From the NCBI RefSeq assembly GCF_963675165.1, contig NC_087388.1:4903047-4967046 (forward strand): a stretch of 64,000 nt of DNA. The letters are read 5' to 3'. The stretch is from Halichondria panicea. Taxonomy: Eukaryota; Porifera; Demospongiae; Suberitida; Halichondriidae. Positions 58,985 through 64,000 of this stretch are shown here, one piece after another. The notes beneath the pieces were generated by a model, which did not search any database, was not told where the DNA came from, and saw only the letters and a program-made list of their open reading frames with translations. Both the position numbers and the translations under genes were made by a program. How positions within the stretch are numbered: position 1 is the stretch's first letter; the number at the start of each line of letters is the position of its first letter.

Positions 58985-61900
58985 ATGCTTCATATCATGC
59001 TGAGGATCACGTTCTCCTTTCTCTGCCTGCTGTTTGTGATTGAGTCTCACACTCGGTGAGTTCATATAGCTACTGCAAGACTGTTCATGTGCATTACGAA
59101 CATGTCCTCATGATTAATTGTTTCCATGGTACTCTTGTTCAATGTAATAGCTACATGACAGTTTTTGTACAATTTTATTGTACAATACATTCGCATGCAT
59201 TGTACAACAATGTTCCTGGATGATGCAGGCTTGTCGAGGCGACGCCAGACTGTCTGCATAGCAGAGTGGACGAGTTTCCGTGCACACCAAGACATCCTAG
59301 AACAAAAATGCCTTCTGCAAAGTGAGGGTATATATAATGAGGCATATAAGTTAACCTATAAGGACTGGGACCAGCAATTGCAATAATTGCTGGTCCCAGT
59401 CATATATATAGGTTACCTAAGTTTGTGGATGTGTATATACATCATAATGAATGACAGCAATTGCAATTAATTGTGAAAGGCAGGAATATATATGAAATTA
59501 TATATACAATAGTCATGTACCTTCACTGTGCATTATAAGATCTTCATTGTGCAGTGAGTTCGGGAACTACAATACTAAAATTGTGAGTTTTGGACGACTT
59601 TCCCAGTGTGACATACTGAACTTTGGACATCAGGTTCTACCAATCCCTGGAAATGGCAGCACAATGTTCATTTCCTCCCCAGGAATTACACTTAACACAC
59701 CAAAAAAGTGAGCTTGTCTTTCATTATGAAGGCCTATTAATTTGCTCGTGACCAGCTACCGTATGCGGGTAATTTTCGTGAGGTAAAAAATTCGTTCAAC
59801 TCGAAAACAGTGGTTTTCGTGAGTAAAAATTTCCCGTTGCCTGCACTGCATTCATACGTTCCGGTAAGCCACGCGTACGTTAAAATTTCGTGGAGGGCCA
59901 GCTTGCCCACGAAAATAACGAATATTTACCCCACAAAAATTACCCGCTATACGGTATAATTATGTCACTAACTTTTTGCTCCCATGCTGTCGTGACTACT
60001 TTTTAATGAAATTCACTGCGAATGGTTTAATGCAGCTATAGTAACCAAAAGTACGTTGTATACAACATCAGTTGCCCAGCGGGACATCTAGCATTCTTTG
60101 ACATGACTACCATGCAGCTGGAAAGGGCCAACTGCTTCCACCCAGGAAAAAATCAGATGGTGTAAGTATTTAATTATTATGCACATGAAGGTATATCTAG
60201 CATTCATGCTATATACCTGCATGGTATATAGCATGGCTGGAATGATACTGACATGCATGCATGTATATAATTATAGGCCCTGATGCATGCTTAATTTTCA
60301 CATCTATATTCTTTAAATCTTAAAAAATGTGCCTATTCTCATAAAAAATAATTATAGACGAAAATTAATTAAGATGTAGACGTCAATACAGCACACAACT
60401 GACACAAAACGTTACAGTGTTGTCTTGCTGACTTGAACTGATCACCTTAGTATTTTGCTATGTACGAAAACGTCGTTATGATTTGAAGTATTGGTGGGTG
60501 GTGGGTGTCTCAGGTTTCAAAAGGCCTGCATGCCATAATTATACTGGCACTGCATTTCCTTTGATCTCAGAGGTTTTAAAAGGCAACAGTTTTAAAAGGC
60601 AACAGGGCGGGTTATTTTCGTATGGTGGAATTTTTTCGTGTCAGTAAATACTATAATAATTATAGAGCACCTATACGAAATTAAAACTGCGAAATTTTTC
60701 TGGCACAATATATAGGTTCAAATTAAAGTCACTATCCTGCATGAGCTGTATACTGATATACGGATATTTATGCATGCATGTCTGCATGTATAAAAGTTAC
60801 CCGCTATACAGTATTATAGAAAACCAATCTTCTAGTCCATTGGCTTTGTATATCCTTCCTGAATGTCCATGCATGTACTATATAGGTGTCGTGATTATGT
60901 TCGGGTAAACAGGCCTGGTTATGGTTATACCGAAAGTTGCGGATATGTTTCAAATCAAGACAACCAGAATCAACTGGAGGAAGGTCCGCATCATGCACTG
61001 TTAAAATTAGATTGTGTCGGCATGGTTTATATATATGTACTAACATTTTCTTATATAGGTACGATGACCATTTTGTTCAGAACCAGTGTGTCGAACAGAT
61101 ACCCTGGATTTGAAGCCACTATTATTTGCTTCAATCCTGAAGATGCAAATCAACTAGGTATATAAACTCATCATGTCATACCGCTGAATGTATACAGCTA
61201 TAGGTAATTATTGGCCCTTGGCAAAGTCTCCAAGCTCCATAATTATTATAGCATGCATGCATGTGTTTCAACCTGCATAATTATGAACATGCATGTGTAC
61301 CAGCATGTATATATGCATGCAGCAGTATACGGCGGTCAATTTTGGGTATATACACAGCATTTCACTATAGTCAATACCTGTGTGCAGCATATATTATAAG
61401 TCAATTTTCCTTATTAGAACAGTATATTCAATAACTAGTTTGGCTATTAAATTATGTCTCATGCACATGCAGGGTGCACTCAAAACAACCACCCGGGGCA
61501 AGACAATCTAGAGCGCAGAAGGGCGGACCTTGATGAATTTGTGAGTTGCATATAGTGTATATGTCAAGTCAATATAATTATATGCAGTTCATTGACAATT
61601 GCTTGTGAATCAGTTCTTAAAATGCCTCCTAAATTATTGGAGGTTGAACGTGTGTGTGACTCTTGATTGCTGGATCTATATATACAATAAAAATACTTTT
61701 GGTTTGCTCATATCATGTACACAGCACAGAACCTGGATGAGACAGCGTCATGATATGCTTTATCGTCAAAGAGGGGTCGGGGCCATACGGTTTGAACGAA
61801 TCAATGTTTCGTTCGGGGTTCGTGTGCTTTACAACGAGGGGAAACTGTCCTTTATGGTAGAGGACGGAATGATGAAATTCAGAGAGTGAGGGAACCTATT

Positions 61901-62882
61901 TTCAACATATAATATTATACATTCTATTAACAATCTTATTTTGCAGGTCAATTGATGGCATCATTTATCTGGCCGTTTTTCATAGTAACGGTAGTAGAAT
62001 AGTATATTTTCGGGGGCAGAGTAGAATCTTCAGAGGGCCTGGTAAGTCTATAGCTGTCAGCTCACTAACTATACTAACTGTTAATGTCACGTTTTGTTTT
62101 ACTCATTATATATATACAGGGCCAATGTGGATTGTTGGACCTTATGCCTACTTCCAACACTTCGCTATTGATCCAAGGGTGAGTTCTTTGTACACTGATA
62201 ATTTCGTGTAAGTATTGCATTGCATAATTATGATGAGCAACTATTGTTGCTCATCATGGAATAATATGCACTTCCACAGGGCATCTTGCCTAATCCGGAA
62301 GAATTGGTTGCTATTGGCAGCATCACAGCGGCACAGCGCACTCTGATCCAAGAAGATAACAAGCGTTATGTGAAAAAAAGCGACAGTATGTTATACTTCT
62401 AATTAATTTTATGATGGGCCACTGAAACTTGCATCATTTAATCACTGTGGATTTTCATGTATATCTCAATATTAATTATCTTGCTTCCATATGCCAGTGC
62501 TGACGAACAGTGCTATACTAACTGCTATCGAGAATGAGAATGCGTGCAATCCAGTTCTTAGAACCTCAGCAGTAACTACTATCACCTTAGTTCAGAGGTA
62601 AGAAATACATGTTCTTCTCTTAATGACATTCTGATGTGCATGCATGAGCTGTAATATTTCACTATACACAGAGAGAATCCTCAACGTCTTACACAACTGA
62701 GGTACCGAAAAAGCCATCCCAGCTCCTCTGAATCCACATGTGAGGGTAATTATTGTATGTACATATATATATACTCAGTGCATATAATTATGACCAAATA
62801 TTAACTTATAGGGATCGAGCTAACAGAAATTCATATTTGTCATGTGTCATTTGTGACTATGCTATATTTATTGGGACTTTAG
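58985..62882 (+). CDS. Secreted CUB-domain protein, 457 aa, 14 exons
   Basis: Exons, all in phase with GT/AG borders: 58985-59055, 59229-59321, 59555-59707, 60036-60161, 60886-60983, 61059-61157, 61473-61540, 61725-61885, 61947-62041, 62120-62178, 62280-62385, 62498-62597, 62672-62745, 62812-62882. Residues 1 to about 22 are a signal peptide (ITFSFLCLLFVIESHT). Residues about 91-209 match a CUB domain: ISSPGITLNT start, YNISCP, CRDYVRVN, CG, then TMTILFRTSVSNRYPGFEA. CUB domains bind proteins or glycans outside the cell. Residues about 235-350 (from RTWMRQRHDMLY to AYFQHFAID) look like a second folded domain I do not recognise, with GVRVLYNEGKLSFMVEDG. The last 20 residues are hydrophobic and could be a weak GPI or membrane signal. 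Confidence 0.82.
59353..59414. repeat. Hairpin related to TTAA foldback
   Basis: ACTGGGACCAGCAATT pairs with AATTGCTGGTCCCAGT, with AACCTATA/TATAGGTT outside. The GGACTGGGACC ends equal those of the 517-bp foldback at 38383. Lies in intron 2 of the CUB gene. Confidence 0.8.
59759..59954. mobile_element. 196-bp CCGTATGCGGG MITE, TA flanks
   Basis: Ends CCGTATGCGGGTAATTTTCG and AAAATTACCCGCTATACGG between TA dinucleotides; related to the 234-bp CCGTATAGCG family. In intron 3 of the CUB gene. A degenerate relative lies at about 60605-60813 in intron 4. Confidence 0.85.
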
Positions 62883-63521
62883 CCAGATTAGTACAACTTT
62901 GAGAGACACTTCCTTTAGTAGACAAGAACTGTCTTTTTTTGGAGACTATTAAATTTTACCGTGAAGTCATGTAATTATTAGTGATTTTAATCCTAACTTT
63001 CAGCTCTCCCGTGAAACAATTGTGTTTTGGTGCTCAAGCAGAAGAAAAAAACAGTTACTTTGCCGATAATTATGTGTGTATAGCTATTATTATAATCCAA
63101 GTTGCTTTCCTTGATTTGTGCAAATTGTAAATAGCTGCATGTATGTATTAGTTTATGTACAGTGTAATACCATCCTATTTAAGGATGAACGGTTATCAAT
63201 TCTTGCATTACAGCTAAAGCACTGCGATTACCCACGAAAACTTAAGTCAAAATTGTCCCTGACATTCGATCAGAAACACCAGAAGAGTATCGAAAATCAG
63301 TTGAGCCAATTTTGTAGCAATGGTTAACAAATCGTAAAGCAAAGGAATTGTTAGGGCGACAAACTTGCAAACGTAATCTGTTTGTACATACATATAGGAA
63401 GTACATGGCTTAAAAAGTAATATATCGGGAACATTTGGGACTGCATGTGGATCTTATAGAACCAACTAGAATTAGCTATACAGATTTTTGCTATCGTGTC
63501 TGTCAAAATCACAAATTTCGT
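62883..63521. other. 3' flank of CUB gene, no gene seen
   Basis: AT-rich sequence; a 69-codon ORF (63118-63327) has no support. Confidence 0.4.
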
Positions 63522-63530
63522 TAACATTCT

Positions 63531-63623
63531 TAGCCTCGATCCCAGGCCGAGTTTTCGCTTTTATAACGGTTAGGCGAACAACTATAGTTATAAAAGCGAA
63601 AACTCGGCCTGGGATCGAGGCTA
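63531..63623. mobile_element. 93-bp TAGCCT hairpin element, 9-bp TSD
   Basis: Perfect 37-base arms starting TAGCCTCGATCCCAGGCCGA; exact TAACATTCT flanks (63522-63530, 63624-63632). A left-end fragment of the same sequence is at about 55798. Confidence 0.92.
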
Positions 63624-63632
63624 TAACATTCT

Positions 63633-64000
63633 ATGCTATTTGTGTGGCTTTCAAAAAAGTTATGGTGAAAATTAACTGCCGCAAGTGATTAATTTAGCTA
63701 TAAAAAATCCTCTGAAGATAAATCCGGGATCTCTTGTCTGCATGCATATATGCTGGGCGCGATAGCTCAACCGATTCCTCATGTGATTTTATCAAGCTAT
63801 AGTGGTGGTACATGTATAAGCCCAATGGTGCCTCGTAGCGTAGTAGCCATGCATAATGATATTCATAGCTGGCTTCCTTACCCTTTCCCCGTTTTATTTA
63901 AAACCAGAATAAATAAAAAAAACTTTATTCATAATTATAATCATCATGAACCTTACGTAGAAATGACTTGTAACTAGTGATAATTATCACAATCATCACT
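63633..64000. other. Window end, no gene seen
   Basis: No supported ORF, RNA or repeat structure. Confidence 0.4.

Overview
The window is AT-rich animal DNA. Its genes have short introns (down to about 75 bases) with clean GT/AG borders, and it encodes a CUB-domain secreted protein, multi-pass membrane proteins and HIRAN-like pseudogenes. It is packed with short hairpin and terminal-inverted-repeat transposons. I infer an early-branching animal, most likely a demosponge. This is an inference from gene style and repeat content, not a match to a reference. I see no tRNA, rRNA or CRISPR array.

Layout. 1-3.4 kb: first copy of a multi-pass membrane protein family (669 aa). 4.4-10.5 kb, minus strand: a long multi-exon transposase gene of the DDTSGN/SKKWN class with an N-terminal C2H2 finger, broken by a TAG codon, a one-base frameshift and a MITE inside an exon. 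10.7-12.0 kb, plus: a divergent eight-exon gene for an unrecognised 316-aa protein. 12.3-15.4 kb, minus: an eight-exon gene for a 215-aa protein whose C-terminus weakly resembles CtIP/Sae2. 15.8-26 kb: nested transposons around two decayed HIRAN-like genes. 27.8-30.1 kb: second membrane-family copy (760 aa) with 54-56-codon repeats near its N-terminus. 30.5-35.5 kb: repeats. 35.6-37.3 kb: ORFs of unknown meaning. 38.4-40.3 kb: third membrane-family copy, lacking the N-terminal region, preceded by a 517-bp foldback and cut by one in-frame TAA. 40.7-48.4 kb and 49.8-57.5 kb: repeats, including a 2-3 kb segmental duplication. 48.5-49.1 kb: a secreted acidic precursor ending in a six-cysteine peptide. 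59-62.9 kb: a 14-exon secreted CUB-domain protein of 457 aa.

Mobile DNA. Several families can be defined by exact target-site duplications: (i) foldbacks with TAG(T/C/A)CT ends and 9-bp duplications, from 47 bp to 2.4 kb, one of which appears to hold a captured HIRAN gene fragment; (ii) CAG(G/T)GGCG-ended, hAT-like elements with 5-bp duplications; (iii) TA-flanked MITEs ending CCGTATAGCG; (iv) two elements with 7-bp duplications; (v) TTAA-flanked, TAA-flanked and pogo-like elements. Related empty sites inside the same window support several of these insertions.

The genes do not form an evident pathway. The clearest biological stories are the membrane-protein family (three loci, one broken), the secreted six-cysteine precursor, and the dense, internally datable transposon nesting.
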